Origin: Donghicola tyrosinivorans
GTDB taxonomy: Bacteria > Pseudomonadota > Alphaproteobacteria > Rhodobacterales > Rhodobacteraceae
Assembly (NCBI RefSeq): GCF_003003355.1
Contig: NZ_PVTQ01000004.1
Location: 248,001 to 312,000, forward strand
Reading direction: 5' to 3'
DNA length: 64,000 nucleotides
The notes beneath the pieces are model-generated. The model worked only from the letters and a program-made list of their open reading frames with translations, did no database searches and was not told the origin of the DNA. Position 1 is the stretch's first letter, and each line of letters opens with the position of its first letter. Below are positions 46,160-54,785 of this stretch, piece by piece. Both the position numbers and the translations under genes were made by a program.

Positions 46160-47028
46160 CGAAATCCGACGAGATCGAAGATAGCTCGGCCCCGCTGATC
46201 GAGCATCTGGCCGAGCTGCGCACCCGCCTGATCCGCGCGATGATCGCGTTTATCATTGCGATGGTGTTCTGTTTTTCCTTCTGGAACCCGATCTTCAATT
46301 TCATGACTGAACCTCTGTGCAGCGCACTTTCTGCACGGGGACAGGATGATTGCGGACTGGTGTTGATCAAACTGCAAGAAGGCTTCTTCGTTGCGATCTC
46401 GATCTCGCTGGTGGGGGGCTTGGTGTTGGCCTTCCCCTTCATTAGCTACCAGTTGTGGCGGTTCGTGGCGCCGGGCCTGTACAAGAGCGAAAAGGGGGCA
46501 TTCCTGCCTTTCCTGATCGCTTCGCCCTTCATGTTTATGTTGGGTGCGTCCTTTGCCTACTATGTCGTGACACCGATGGCGTTCGACTTTTTCCTTGGCT
46601 TTCAACAGCCGGGAAGCCTGACATCGGATGGTGAAACGCAGCAGTCTGCGATCTCGTTCATGGGGTCAGCGCAGGAATACCTGAGCCTGACGATCAAGTT
46701 CGTGGTTGCCTTCGGTCTGTGCTTCCAACTGCCGGTTCTGCTGACCCTTCTGGGCAAGGCAGGCATGGTTAGCGCGGATGGTCTTGGCGCGGTGCGGAAA
46801 TACGCGGTCGTGGCGATCTTGATTCTGGCGGCTGTCGTGACGCCGCCGGATGTCATCACGCAGGTGATCCTGTTCACCGTAGTTTACGGCCTCTATGAGA
46901 TTTCGATCTTCCTTGTGCGCCGTGTCGAGAAAAAGCGCGAAGCCCGTCTGCGGGCAGAGGGTTACTACGACGACAATCCGGATGAAGATCCCCTGTTGAA
47001 AGAGTTCGACGAGGACGACGACCGGTGA
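46156..47028 (+). CDS. tatC: Sec-independent protein translocase subunit TatC
   Basis: A 290-residue six-helix membrane protein, the main twin-arginine receptor. The N-terminal [16 protein letters not shown] contains the conserved glutamates that read the signal, and later [17 protein letters not shown] is the family's first periplasmic/cytoplasmic turn. It ends in a charged tail. The downstream ATPase gene starts with GTG overlapping its stop. Confidence 0.95.
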   Translation: MTKSDEIEDSSAPLIEHLAELRTRLIRAMIAFIIAMVFCFSFWNPIFNFMTEPLCSALSARGQDDCGLVLIKLQEGFFVAISISLVGGLVLAFPFISYQLWRFVAPGLYKSEKGAFLPFLIASPFMFMLGASFAYYVVTPMAFDFFLGFQQPGSLTSDGETQQSAISFMGSAQEYLSLTIKFVVAFGLCFQLPVLLTLLGKAGMVSADGLGAVRKYAVVAILILAAVVTPPDVITQVILFTVVYGLYEISIFLVRRVEKKREARLRAEGYYDDNPDEDPLLKEFDEDDDR

Positions 47029-47870
47029 GCGGCAACAAGACTTTGAAACGGATCGCAGCGGCGTTGGAGCGGATGGCTCCTGCGCCGCTGGACGCACCTG
47101 ACTTTGAGATGGCCAATGCCTTTCTGTGGCAGACCGGACCCGAGCGTCTGACGCCGGTGCCGCGCGTGTCGCGGGTGGATATCTCGCTTCTGGTGGGGAT
47201 CAACCGCATCCGCGATACGCTGCTGGCCAATACGCTGCAATTTGCCCGTGGCCTGCCCGCGAACAACGCGCTGCTTTGGGGCGCGCGGGGGATGGGCAAG
47301 TCATCTCTTGTGAAGGCCGTTCATGCGGCGGTTCTGGATCAGGGGCTGAGCCTGAAGATCGTGGAACTGGCGCGGGAAGATCTGCCGTCGGTCGGGCGCT
47401 TGCTGGATCTTTTGCGGGCGGCGCCCCGTGAACGGTTCGTGCTGTTCTGCGATGACCTCAGCTTTTCCCACGATGACCAGCACTACAAATCCCTGAAGGC
47501 GGTGCTGGACGGGGGCATTGCGGGCCGTCCTGAGAACGTGATTTTCTACGCGACCTCAAACCGGCGTCACCTGATGCCGCGGGATATGATCGAGAACGAG
47601 CGGTCCTCGTCGATCAATCCGTCCGAGGCTGTGGAAGAGAAGGTCTCGTTGTCGGACCGTTTCGGTCTGTGGCTTGGGTTCCATCCCTGTTCGCAGGACG
47701 AGTATCTGGACATGATCCGCGGCTATTGCGCCACCTATGGCGTGACGGTCGACGAAGAGACACTTTATGCCGAAGCGATCGAATGGCAGGCCACCCGCGG
47801 TGCCCGTTCGGGCCGTGTGGCATGGCAGTTCTTTACCGATCTGGCAGGGCGGCACGGCGTTCTGCTGTAA
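47025..47870 (+). CDS. DUF815 AAA+ ATPase
   Basis: A 281-residue P-loop protein. Walker A is [16 protein letters not shown], Walker B is [10 protein letters not shown], and [15 protein letters not shown] is the sensor-like segment characteristic of DUF815. The family is widespread and uncharacterised. It is joined by GTGA overlap to tatC, which suggests co-expression with the translocase, but no functional link is shown. A bidirectional terminator follows. Confidence 0.88.
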   Translation: MSGNKTLKRIAAALERMAPAPLDAPDFEMANAFLWQTGPERLTPVPRVSRVDISLLVGINRIRDTLLANTLQFARGLPANNALLWGARGMGKSSLVKAVHAAVLDQGLSLKIVELAREDLPSVGRLLDLLRAAPRERFVLFCDDLSFSHDDQHYKSLKAVLDGGIAGRPENVIFYATSNRRHLMPRDMIENERSSSINPSEAVEEKVSLSDRFGLWLGFHPCSQDEYLDMIRGYCATYGVTVDEETLYAEAIEWQATRGARSGRVAWQFFTDLAGRHGVLL

Positions 47871-47890
47871 GCCCTGATCCAGCGGTCATC

Positions 47891-47927
47891 AAAAAGCCCG
47901 GCCTTGGTTCCCAAGGCCGGGTTTTTT
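47891..47927. terminator. Bidirectional terminator between the DUF815 gene and nlpD
   Basis: CCCGGCCTTGG-TTC-CCAAGGCCGGG is a perfect 11-base stem with AAAAA before and TTTTTT after it, so it can end transcription from both sides of this convergent junction. Confidence 0.92.
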
Positions 47928-47945
47928 GATGTCAGGTTGGGTGGA

Positions 47946-47966
47946 ATGGCCCCGAAGCGGGGCCAT
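47946..47966 (-). terminator. Hairpin after nlpD
   Basis: ATGGCCCCG-AAG-CGGGGCCAT is a perfect nine-base stem eight bases after the nlpD stop codon. There is no T-run directly behind it, so the shared terminator at 47891 probably does the termination. Confidence 0.45.
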
Positions 47967-47973
47967 GGCGCCC

Positions 47974-49176
47974 TTATTTATTCAGATAGCCTGTGGGATC
48001 GACGCTTTCGAAACCATCGCGCACTTCGAAGTGCAGGATCGCAGGGCTACCCGCGCGCACTTTGGCGATGGTCTGGCCACGGGTGACGCTGTCGCCCTTC
48101 TTCACCGCCAGATCGTCGATGTAGGCATAGACGGTCAGCAAGTTGTTCGGGTGCTTGATCACAAGGATCGGCACCTGATTGGCGTCAGCGGTGATGGCCG
48201 CGACGGTGCCTGCCTCTGCGGCCTGCACAGCCGCGCCCGAGGTCGAGGCGATGTCGATGCCGTCGTTGGTGCCCTTCTTGTAGTCACGCACGATGTTGCC
48301 CTGTACGGGCCAGCCAAGGCGACCTGCGGGTTTCGCGGATTGGGTGACCTTGGGCGGTTCGGGTGTCTTGACGGGCTCGGCTGCGGCCTTCGGGGTTTCT
48401 TTGGGCAGCGGCTTGGTGGCACTGGGGGGCGTCGGAGTGGCAGAGCCTGCGCCCGGGTCCTTGACCACTTTGGGCGCTGGGGCGGGGGCCGCGGCCTGTG
48501 CTTGCGTCACGGGGATCAGCAGGACCTGACCTTCGCGAACGGTGAAGTTGCTGTCCAGACCGTTCCATTCCGCAAGCGAGCGGACAGGTACGTTGTAGAG
48601 ACGGGCGATGATGAACGCAGTCTCGCCGCGCTGGACCTTGTGGCGCATCGGCTGGCCATCCACCGAGGTCGCTGCTTGCGGGGCAGGAGTGATGGTGCTG
48701 CTTTGCGGGCTGCGGTCGATGGCGATCTCTGCAATCGATGTGATGTCCGTGTTGGATGGCTGCAGGGTGGTGGTTTCCACACCGCCAACAGGGCCAAAGT
48801 CGGACGAGGCTACCGCGCCGCCGTTGACCATGGTGGGCAGGGCCAGCAGCTCATCTCGGCGCAGGGGATCGGCTACGTTCAGGCCATTATAGCGGGCCAG
48901 TTCGTTGGCATCGACGCCAAGGCGCTGCGCGACCTGCGCCACGGTCTCGCCGTTGCGGGCCAGTGCGACCTGATATGTCGGATAGGAAATCACGCCGTTG
49001 GCATCGGGCGTTGGGCGCCGCAGCGATGACGACATGGCGGCGTCAGTGGTGTCAAACCCCTTGCCGTAGCTGCGGAAATCCGGATCCATCTGGTTAGGGT
49101 CACAGGCAGCAAGCAGCGCGAGGCAACTGATGGCGGTCAAGGCCTTGGGGGCGCACGAAAAACGGGTGCGTGGCAT
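47974..49176 (-). CDS. nlpD: LysM/M23-domain lipoprotein, NlpD-like amidase activator
   Basis: A 400-residue outer-membrane lipoprotein. The signal ends in LALLAAC with lipidated C25. Two LysM-like repeats (about 65-110 and 155-205) bind peptidoglycan; a proline-lysine linker follows, then a C-terminal LytM/M23 domain. The zinc ligands are degenerate: NDGIDIA in place of HxGxDI, and ILHFE in place of HxHFE. It is thus likely a non-catalytic activator of cell-division amidases, like NlpD or DipM. The order surE-pcm-nlpD agrees. The start at 49176 follows GAGGAAG. Confidence 0.88.
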   Translation of the reverse strand: MPRTRFSCAPKALTAISCLALLAACDPNQMDPDFRSYGKGFDTTDAAMSSSLRRPTPDANGVISYPTYQVALARNGETVAQVAQRLGVDANELARYNGLNVADPLRRDELLALPTMVNGGAVASSDFGPVGGVETTTLQPSNTDITSIAEIAIDRSPQSSTITPAPQAATSVDGQPMRHKVQRGETAFIIARLYNVPVRSLAEWNGLDSNFTVREGQVLLIPVTQAQAAAPAPAPKVVKDPGAGSATPTPPSATKPLPKETPKAAAEPVKTPEPPKVTQSAKPAGRLGWPVQGNIVRDYKKGTNDGIDIASTSGAAVQAAEAGTVAAITADANQVPILVIKHPNNLLTVYAYIDDLAVKKGDSVTRGQTIAKVRAGSPAILHFEVRDGFESVDPTGYLNK

Positions 49177-49250
49177 CTCGATCTTCCTCATTGGCGGGCT
49201 CTTCTGGTCTGCAGTGCAGGGCCCTTCGGGGTTCAAATCAATTTTAGCTC

Positions 49251-49889
49251 TCAGTCCTTGTCGATACCTTCGACAAGGGGCACGAAACGGACGGGGCGCA
49301 GCTCATCATAGTGCAGGCCTTCTTCGGTTTTTGTCACACGGATCAGGCTTTGCACCGCATCGGACTGGCCCACGGGCACAACCATGATACCGCCGATCTT
49401 GAGTTGGGCCAAGAGCGGGCCAGGCGGATCTTCCGCTGCGGCAGTCACAATTATCCGGTCGAAGGGGGCCTGTTCGGGCAGGCCAAAGCTGCCGTCGCCC
49501 GTCAACGCGGTGATATTGTTCAGATCAAGCCGGCGAAAGATCGTGCTGGCCTCGCGTACCAGACGGGGGTGGCGGTCAATCGTGTAGACCCGCCGCGCGA
49601 GTTGCGACAGGATCGCCGCTTGGTAGCCAGAGCCTGTGCCGACCTCTAGCACCTTGTCGCGGGGACTGACCTTCAGGGCCTGAGACATCAGCGCCACCAC
49701 CGAGGGCTGGCTGATCGTCTGACCGCATGCGATGGGCAGAGGCGTGTCTTCATAGGCGCGGTTTGCGAAGATTCCCTTTACGAAAAAGCCCCGGTCGATG
49801 GTCTCCATCGCCATCAGAACGCGCGTGTCCGTCACCCCCTTGGAGCGGAGGGCGAACATGAATTGCATCTTGAGTTCGGCCGTATCCAT
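49251..49889 (-). CDS. pcm: Protein-L-isoaspartate O-methyltransferase
   Basis: A 212-residue SAM-dependent enzyme that methylates isoaspartyl residues in damaged proteins. The SAM-binding motif is [15 protein letters not shown]; the preceding [12 protein letters not shown] segment is characteristic of PCMT. Normal length. It lies between surE (five-base gap) and nlpD, a classical order. Confidence 0.93.
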   Translation of the reverse strand: MDTAELKMQFMFALRSKGVTDTRVLMAMETIDRGFFVKGIFANRAYEDTPLPIACGQTISQPSVVALMSQALKVSPRDKVLEVGTGSGYQAAILSQLARRVYTIDRHPRLVREASTIFRRLDLNNITALTGDGSFGLPEQAPFDRIIVTAAAEDPPGPLLAQLKIGGIMVVPVGQSDAVQSLIRVTKTEEGLHYDELRPVRFVPLVEGIDKD

Positions 49890-49894
49890 CGGGA

Positions 49895-50680
49895 TCAGTC
49901 CAGAACCGAGTCCAGCGCGGAAAGCGCGTCGTGGGCGGTCAGGTCTGCGCGCATCGGGGTCACAGAAATCCAGCCATCAAGGTTCACATGGGCATCGCAT
50001 CCGCTCTGGGTTTCGGCCCGTTGGTTGCCGCCCTTGGCCCAGAGGAACACGCGGCCCGAGGGGGACTGATGTGGCTCGACCGCGAAAGAGGTGCCGATTC
50101 GCAGGCCCTGCGGCGCGGCCTTAACGCCTTTGACGCCAGCTGCGGGCACGGGCGGGAAGTTGACGTTGTAGAACAGGCGGTAGGTTTCGCCCTGCGGCAT
50201 GTCCGCATCCAGAATGCGCCGCAGAGTCGCCGCGCCATGCTGGCGGGCGGCCTCGAACGGATCATCGATGTTGACGTTTTCCGGCCCGAGGTATTGGGAC
50301 AGGGCGACAGCGGGGATGCCTTGCAACGCCCCTTCCAGAGCGCCGCCTAGGGTGCCGGAATAAAGCGCGTTTTCGGCCGAGTTGTTACCACGGTTGACGC
50401 CCGACAGTACCAGATCGGGAGGCGTGTCTTTCATAACGTGGTGAACGCCCGCCAGAACGCAGTCGGCGGGGCTGCCCTCGGCCGCATAGCGGCGCGGACC
50501 CATCTGGGCGATCATAGTGGGGTGGGTGTAGCTGATACAGTGTGCGACGCCTGATTGCTCGAAGGCGGGGGCAACAACCCAAACCTCACCGTCCGGTCCG
50601 GCCAGATCGGCGGCGATCTGTTCCAGAACCTCTAGACCCGGTGCGTTGATACCGTCGTCGTTTGTAATCAGAATACGCAT
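49895..50680 (-). CDS. surE: 5'/3'-nucleotidase SurE
   Basis: A 261-residue metal-dependent nucleotidase acting on 5'- and 3'-nucleoside monophosphates. The N terminus [16 protein letters not shown] carries the metal-binding Asp-Asp pair, and [25 protein letters not shown] is the family's second site. An upstream ATG at 50707 would add nine non-conserved residues, so 50680 is used. It is translated with pcm. Confidence 0.93.
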   Translation of the reverse strand: MRILITNDDGINAPGLEVLEQIAADLAGPDGEVWVVAPAFEQSGVAHCISYTHPTMIAQMGPRRYAAEGSPADCVLAGVHHVMKDTPPDLVLSGVNRGNNSAENALYSGTLGGALEGALQGIPAVALSQYLGPENVNIDDPFEAARQHGAATLRRILDADMPQGETYRLFYNVNFPPVPAAGVKGVKAAPQGLRIGTSFAVEPHQSPSGRVFLWAKGGNQRAETQSGCDAHVNLDGWISVTPMRADLTAHDALSALDSVLD

Positions 50681-50744
50681 ACCTGCCCCCAAGCCTGTCT
50701 TTCGCAAAGGAATAGTTCAGGGAAGGGGACAGGTCCAGAAGGCG

Positions 50745-51395
50745 TCAGCCAAAAAGCTGGTTCAGTAGCCTTTGCGCCTCATCCATCGGCTTGGCCATTG
50801 CTTCGCGGTCCTGTCCGGGGAAGAAGCGGGCGCGGCTGGCGGTGGGCATATCTGCTGGTTGCAGGATTTCCACGCGGGGGCCGGTGCTTTCGGCCTGCCA
50901 GCTGCGGGCTAGTGCGATTTGCGCGGCCTTGGACGCACCATAGCTGCCATAGAGCATCTTGCCTGCTTTGGGATCGTCAAAGAAGACGGCGGTGCCATGC
51001 TCGCCCAGAAGAGGGGCGATGTAGGGGATCAGGATGCCCATCGAGGTCGCGTTGATTGACATCGACTTGTCCCAATCCTTGGCATTGATATGGGCAGCAG
51101 GGGTCAGGGGCGCGGCATGAATGGCAGCGTGAACCCATAGATCAATCTTGCCCCAACGGTCATAGATGCTGCGGCACAGTTGTGCCATAGCATCGCGGTT
51201 CGAGACATCCATAGGGGCCAGAGTGGCCTGACCGCCTTTGGCTTTGATCCGGTCGTCCAGTTCTTCCAGTGCGCCGGTGGTCCGCGCCACCGCCACAACA
51301 TGATAGTTTTGCGAGAGCAATTCTGCCATCGCAGCCCCCAGACCGCGCGAGGCGCCGGTGACAAGGGCCAGTTTTTGAGTATCGGTCTGTTCCAT
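50745..51395 (-). CDS. SDR-family oxidoreductase
   Basis: A 216-residue classical short-chain dehydrogenase. TGASRGLGAAM binds NAD(P), and YGASKAAQIAL contains the catalytic YxxxK. There is no clue to substrate. It lies 64 bases upstream of surE on the same strand and is divergent from bioY. Confidence 0.87.
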   Translation of the reverse strand: MEQTDTQKLALVTGASRGLGAAMAELLSQNYHVVAVARTTGALEELDDRIKAKGGQATLAPMDVSNRDAMAQLCRSIYDRWGKIDLWVHAAIHAAPLTPAAHINAKDWDKSMSINATSMGILIPYIAPLLGEHGTAVFFDDPKAGKMLYGSYGASKAAQIALARSWQAESTGPRVEILQPADMPTASRARFFPGQDREAMAKPMDEAQRLLNQLFG

Positions 51396-51501
51396 ACCCA
51401 GCAGATTTCAGGGTTTGGCGTTAACATCAAGAGACCTTGCTTGACTTTCGCTGTGGTGCGGCGAAAAAAGGCAGTTACTTATTATTGAGAGGAGGACGAC
51501 T

Positions 51502-52074
51502 ATGTCCCGTGAGACTGTTCTGGGTAAGGCCCTGATCACTTCGGATGCTCTTGGCTGGAAAGCCGCACAGGTTCTGGGTGGCTCGCTGTTTGTTGCAGTG
51601 GCTGCACAGGTAAGCGTCCCGATGTTCCCCGTACCGATGACCCTGCAGACCCTGGCGATCCTGCTGGTCGGCTTTACACTGGGCTCGCGCATGGGTGCGC
51701 TGGCGCTGCTGACCTATCTGGCAGAAGGCGCAGCCGGTCTGCCTGTCTTTGCAAACGGTGCGAGCACCGCTGCCCTGTTCGGCCCCACCGCAGGCTTCCT
51801 GATCGGCTTCGTCGGACTGGCATGGCTGGCAGGTTTTGCTGCTGAAAAAGGCGCAACCCGCAATGTCTTCCTGGCCGCTGCTGCCGGTATCGTCGCTTCG
51901 GTTTTGCTGTACATCCCCGGTCTGGCACTGCCCGCACTGGCGTTCGGCAAGACCATGGACGTTCTGTGGATGCACTGGATGTCGCCCTTCCTGATCGGTG
52001 ACACCGTGAAAGCCGTTCTGGCCGCGCTGATCGTGACCGGCGCGCTGAAGGCTCTGAAAGGCGCGAAGGCATAA
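51502..52074 (+). CDS. bioY: Biotin transporter substrate-binding subunit BioY
   Basis: A 190-residue membrane S-component with six helices. The diagnostic segment AQVSVPMFPVPMTLQTLAILLVGFTLGSRMGALALLTYLAEGAAGLPVF is present. No bioM or bioN lies next to it, so it may work alone or with shared energising units. GAGAGGAGG precedes the ATG. No BioR-type palindrome (TTATCTATAA) is found upstream. It probably supplies biotin for MCC and acetyl-CoA carboxylase. Confidence 0.93.
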   Translation: MSRETVLGKALITSDALGWKAAQVLGGSLFVAVAAQVSVPMFPVPMTLQTLAILLVGFTLGSRMGALALLTYLAEGAAGLPVFANGASTAALFGPTAGFLIGFVGLAWLAGFAAEKGATRNVFLAAAAGIVASVLLYIPGLALPALAFGKTMDVLWMHWMSPFLIGDTVKAVLAALIVTGALKALKGAKA

Positions 52075-52106
52075 GCCTTTCCGTCAGCCCAGGCTGTTTA
52101 AGATTG

Positions 52107-52143
52107 CCGCCGTTGCCCCATCGGGCAGCGGCGGTTTTCTTTT
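52107..52143 (+). terminator. Rho-independent terminator of bioY
   Basis: The stem CCGCCGTTGCCC/GGGCAGCGGCGG (12 pairs, one G-T) with loop CATC is followed by TTTTCTTTT. Confidence 0.9.
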
Positions 52144-52155
52144 GTGGATGATGTC

Positions 52156-52218
52156 AGGGGCCTTGCCCCTCTTGGCCCTCCGGGCCAATTCACCCCAAGG
52201 TATTTTATCCAAGATGAA
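52156..52218 (+). repeat. Tandem-hairpin intergenic repeat, copy E
   Basis: Hairpin 1 is AGGGGC-CTT-GCCCCT at 52156-52170. Hairpin 2 is TTGGCCC-TCC-GGGCCAA at 52172-52188. The tail is ATTCACCCCAAGGTATTTTA followed by TCCAAGATGAA. It lies behind the bioY terminator and before the convergent DUF1284 gene, in bioY orientation. The tail matches copy A closely. Confidence 0.82.
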
Positions 52219-52230
52219 AATGGGTGCACT

Positions 52231-52647
52231 TTAGGCGCTGTGCAGCTCTTCGAGGGCCGAGTGGCAAAGGCCGAGGTCCAGCCATTGGCATCCCGCGCAG
52301 AGCGTGTTGAGGTCTGCGGGACGAACGTTTGCCTTGATGCGGGATTTGGCCTCTGACCAAGTCAGGGTCTCGCCACCTGTCAGGCCGATGGCGCGCGCAT
52401 GGCGTTGATCAAGAGCAGTGATCTTGTCGCCGGCGGTGCAGCCTTCGCCGCGCCGTTTGGGGCAGGGGGTGCAGATGCTGTCAGCTGTGAGGCGGACAGT
52501 GATCAGGGTGGTGTCACCGTCGGGCGCAAAGAGGCCATCGGTGACGATCCGTGTCATGTTTGCTGTAAAATCGTCCGAGTACCCCTTTCCTCTGTACCCG
52601 AGGGCACAGAGGAAGTGGTGTGGCCGGAAGGTGAGCGGTACGCTCAT
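52231..52647 (-). CDS. DUF1284 domain protein
   Basis: A 138-residue protein with the family start LTFRPHHFLCALGYRGKGYS and seven cysteines, including DSICTPCPKRRGEGC and TLCAGCQWLDLGLC. The cysteine spacing suggests an iron-sulfur cluster or zinc site, but the family is uncharacterised. Its start overlaps the purF stop (ATGA), so it is the last gene of the purF operon. Confidence 0.85.
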   Translation of the reverse strand: MSVPLTFRPHHFLCALGYRGKGYSDDFTANMTRIVTDGLFAPDGDTTLITVRLTADSICTPCPKRRGEGCTAGDKITALDQRHARAIGLTGGETLTWSEAKSRIKANVRPADLNTLCAGCQWLDLGLCHSALEELHSA

Positions 52648-54113
52648 TCAGCGGCTTTGAGCTGGAAGCCCTTTTCGACCATATCGCGGGGCTCGACCGG
52701 GTATTCGCCGGAGAAGCAGGCGTCACAGAACTGCGGGCAGCTCTTGGAGCGGCCCTCTGCTTCGCCTGCGGCACGGTAGAGGCCATCAAGCGAGATGAAC
52801 TTGAGGCTATCTACGCCCAAGTAATCGCGCATTTCGTCCTCGGACATGCGGGCTGCAAGGAGTTTGTCCCGATCCGGGGTGTCCACGCCGTAGAAGCAGG
52901 GCCAAGCGGTAGGGGGCGACGCGATCCGGAAGTGCACTTCGGCAGCGCCCGCATCAAGGATCATATCTTTGATCTTGCGCGAGGTGGTGCCGCGGACGAC
53001 CGAGTCATCCACAAGAATCACCCGCTTGCCTTTGATCAGCGCGCGGTTGACGTTCAGCTTGAGGCGGACGCCCATGTTGCGGATCTGCTCGGTGGGCTCG
53101 ATGAAGGTCCGGCCCATGTACTGGTTCCGGATGATGCCCATGCCGTAGGGAATGCCCGATTCATGGCTGAAGCCGATGGCCGCAGGGGTGCCGCTGTCGG
53201 GAACCGGGCAGACGATGTCTGCGTCCACGGCGGATTCGCGTGCCAGTTCGATGCCGATCTGGCGGCGGGTCTCATAGACCGAGCGGCCCATGAGGATCGA
53301 GTCCGGACGCGAGAAATACACCTGCTCGAAGATGCAGAAGCGGGGCTTTGCAGGTTCGAACGGGCGGTGGCTTTTCAGAAGGCCATGTTCGATCACCACC
53401 ATCTCACCGGGGTCGACGTCGCGGATGAACTCGGCGCCGATGATGTCCAGTGCACAGGTTTCCGAGCTGAGGACCCAGCCGTCTTCACCAATGCGGCCGA
53501 TGACAAGCGGACGCACACCCAGAGGATCACGGACACCGATCAGCTTGGTACGGGTCATGGCAACCACACTGAACGCACCTTCGACGCGGCGCAGCGCGTC
53601 TTTGATCCGCTCGGGCACGTTTTGCTGTAGCGAACGGGCCATCAGGTGGATGATGCACTCCGAATCCGAGCTGGACTGGAAGATCGATCCACGCTCAATC
53701 AGTTCGCGGCGCAGAGAGTTTGCGTTGGTGAGGTTCCCGTTATGGGCGATGGCAGCGCCGCCCATGGAGAATTCACCGAAGAATGGCTGAACGTCGCGGA
53801 TCGCGGTGTTGCCTTTCGAGCCGGCGGTGGAGTAGCGCACGTGGCCGATCGCAAGCGGACCGGGGAGCGTCTCCATCAGGCTTTGTTTGGTAAAGTTGTC
53901 GCGGACATAGCCGAAACGACGAGCCGAGTTAAAACCCTGTTCCGGATCGTGGCTGACAATACCTCCTGCTTCTTGCCCGCGGTGTTGCAGGGCATGAAGG
54001 CCAAGGGCGACGAAGTTGGCAGCGTCTTTTACGCCGACAACACCGAAGACGCCGCACTCTTCGCGCAGCTTGTCATCATCGAACGGATGGGCGGGGGGCA
54101 TCTGGGCGGTCAA
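52644..54113 (-). CDS. purF: Amidophosphoribosyltransferase
   Basis: The first committed enzyme of purine synthesis (PRPP plus glutamine to phosphoribosylamine). The class II glutamine amidotransferase domain begins at the nucleophile cysteine in EECGVFGVVG, after a short propeptide. The PRPP site VILVDDSVVRGTTSRKI is in the C-terminal transferase domain. The start is uncertain: TTG at 54113 has GGAG seven bases upstream, while the ATG at 54101 (MPPAHPFDDDKLREE) has none. With the TTG it is 489 residues, with the ATG 485. It is downstream of cvpA. Confidence 0.93.
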   Translation of the reverse strand: MTAQMPPAHPFDDDKLREECGVFGVVGVKDAANFVALGLHALQHRGQEAGGIVSHDPEQGFNSARRFGYVRDNFTKQSLMETLPGPLAIGHVRYSTAGSKGNTAIRDVQPFFGEFSMGGAAIAHNGNLTNANSLRRELIERGSIFQSSSDSECIIHLMARSLQQNVPERIKDALRRVEGAFSVVAMTRTKLIGVRDPLGVRPLVIGRIGEDGWVLSSETCALDIIGAEFIRDVDPGEMVVIEHGLLKSHRPFEPAKPRFCIFEQVYFSRPDSILMGRSVYETRRQIGIELARESAVDADIVCPVPDSGTPAAIGFSHESGIPYGMGIIRNQYMGRTFIEPTEQIRNMGVRLKLNVNRALIKGKRVILVDDSVVRGTTSRKIKDMILDAGAAEVHFRIASPPTAWPCFYGVDTPDRDKLLAARMSEDEMRDYLGVDSLKFISLDGLYRAAGEAEGRSKSCPQFCDACFSGEYPVEPRDMVEKGFQLKAAE

Positions 54114-54206
54114 GAGGGGTCTCCGAATCCAAGAATGGCCTAGCACGGCCCCATATAAGGGCCGCGCTGTGAAGTGTCACGAAAGGATTACAAATCCAAG
54201 CTGTCG

Positions 54207-54764
54207 TTATTTAGTGCCGCATGCGCCGACCAGACCTTCGTACTGCTGGGTCAGCCAGCCAAGCGCCTGTTCGGGGTTCTGTTCGGCGATGCCATCGGTC
54301 ATTTTGGCAAAGACAGCGGCCGAACGGGAATTGTTCACCATCTCAACGTTCTGGGTGGTCATGACGGTGTTGTAGAGGAAGAACGCGATAGCCACCAAGA
54401 GGATGCCACGCACCACGCCGAAGATGAAGCCAAGGCCCTGATCCACGCTGCCAAGGGCCGAACGCTGGACGATCGAGGAAAACAGCGGGGTGAAGAGGGA
54501 CACCACCACCAGCGCCACGGCAAAGACCAGCGCGAAGGCGGTGATGATCGACAATTCACAGCTGTCCGCGATGAAACCGCCCACACCGGGGATTTCTTTG
54601 ACCAGAGGTTCCACATTGGGGGCAAAGATGAAGGCCAGCACTGCGGCGGCAACCCAGCCGACAATGGCCATGATCTCGCGCACGACGCCTCGCGAGAACG
54701 CCAGCAGCGCCGAGAGGACCACGACGCCTGCAACAGCCGCGTCGATAATCGTGAAACCTTCCAT
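54207..54764 (-). CDS. cvpA: CvpA family membrane protein
   Basis: A 185-residue inner-membrane protein with four helices; the conserved segment is SRGVVREIMAIVGWVAAAVLA near residue 25 followed by VDQGLGFIFGVVRGILLV. CvpA is linked genetically to colicin V production and to purF regulation or envelope stability, but its molecular role is unclear. It sits between radA and purF, the usual neighbour. Confidence 0.9.
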   Translation of the reverse strand: MEGFTIIDAAVAGVVVLSALLAFSRGVVREIMAIVGWVAAAVLAFIFAPNVEPLVKEIPGVGGFIADSCELSIITAFALVFAVALVVVSLFTPLFSSIVQRSALGSVDQGLGFIFGVVRGILLVAIAFFLYNTVMTTQNVEMVNNSRSAAVFAKMTDGIAEQNPEQALGWLTQQYEGLVGACGTK

Positions 54765-54785
54765 CGTATTTCCCCGTTTTAAGCA

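Noticed and set aside
51396-51501. A biotin-responsive site or riboswitch upstream of bioY
   Set aside because: No TTATCTATAA-like BioR palindrome and no conserved riboswitch structure is visible; a TTGACT hexamer at 51441 lacks a matching -10.
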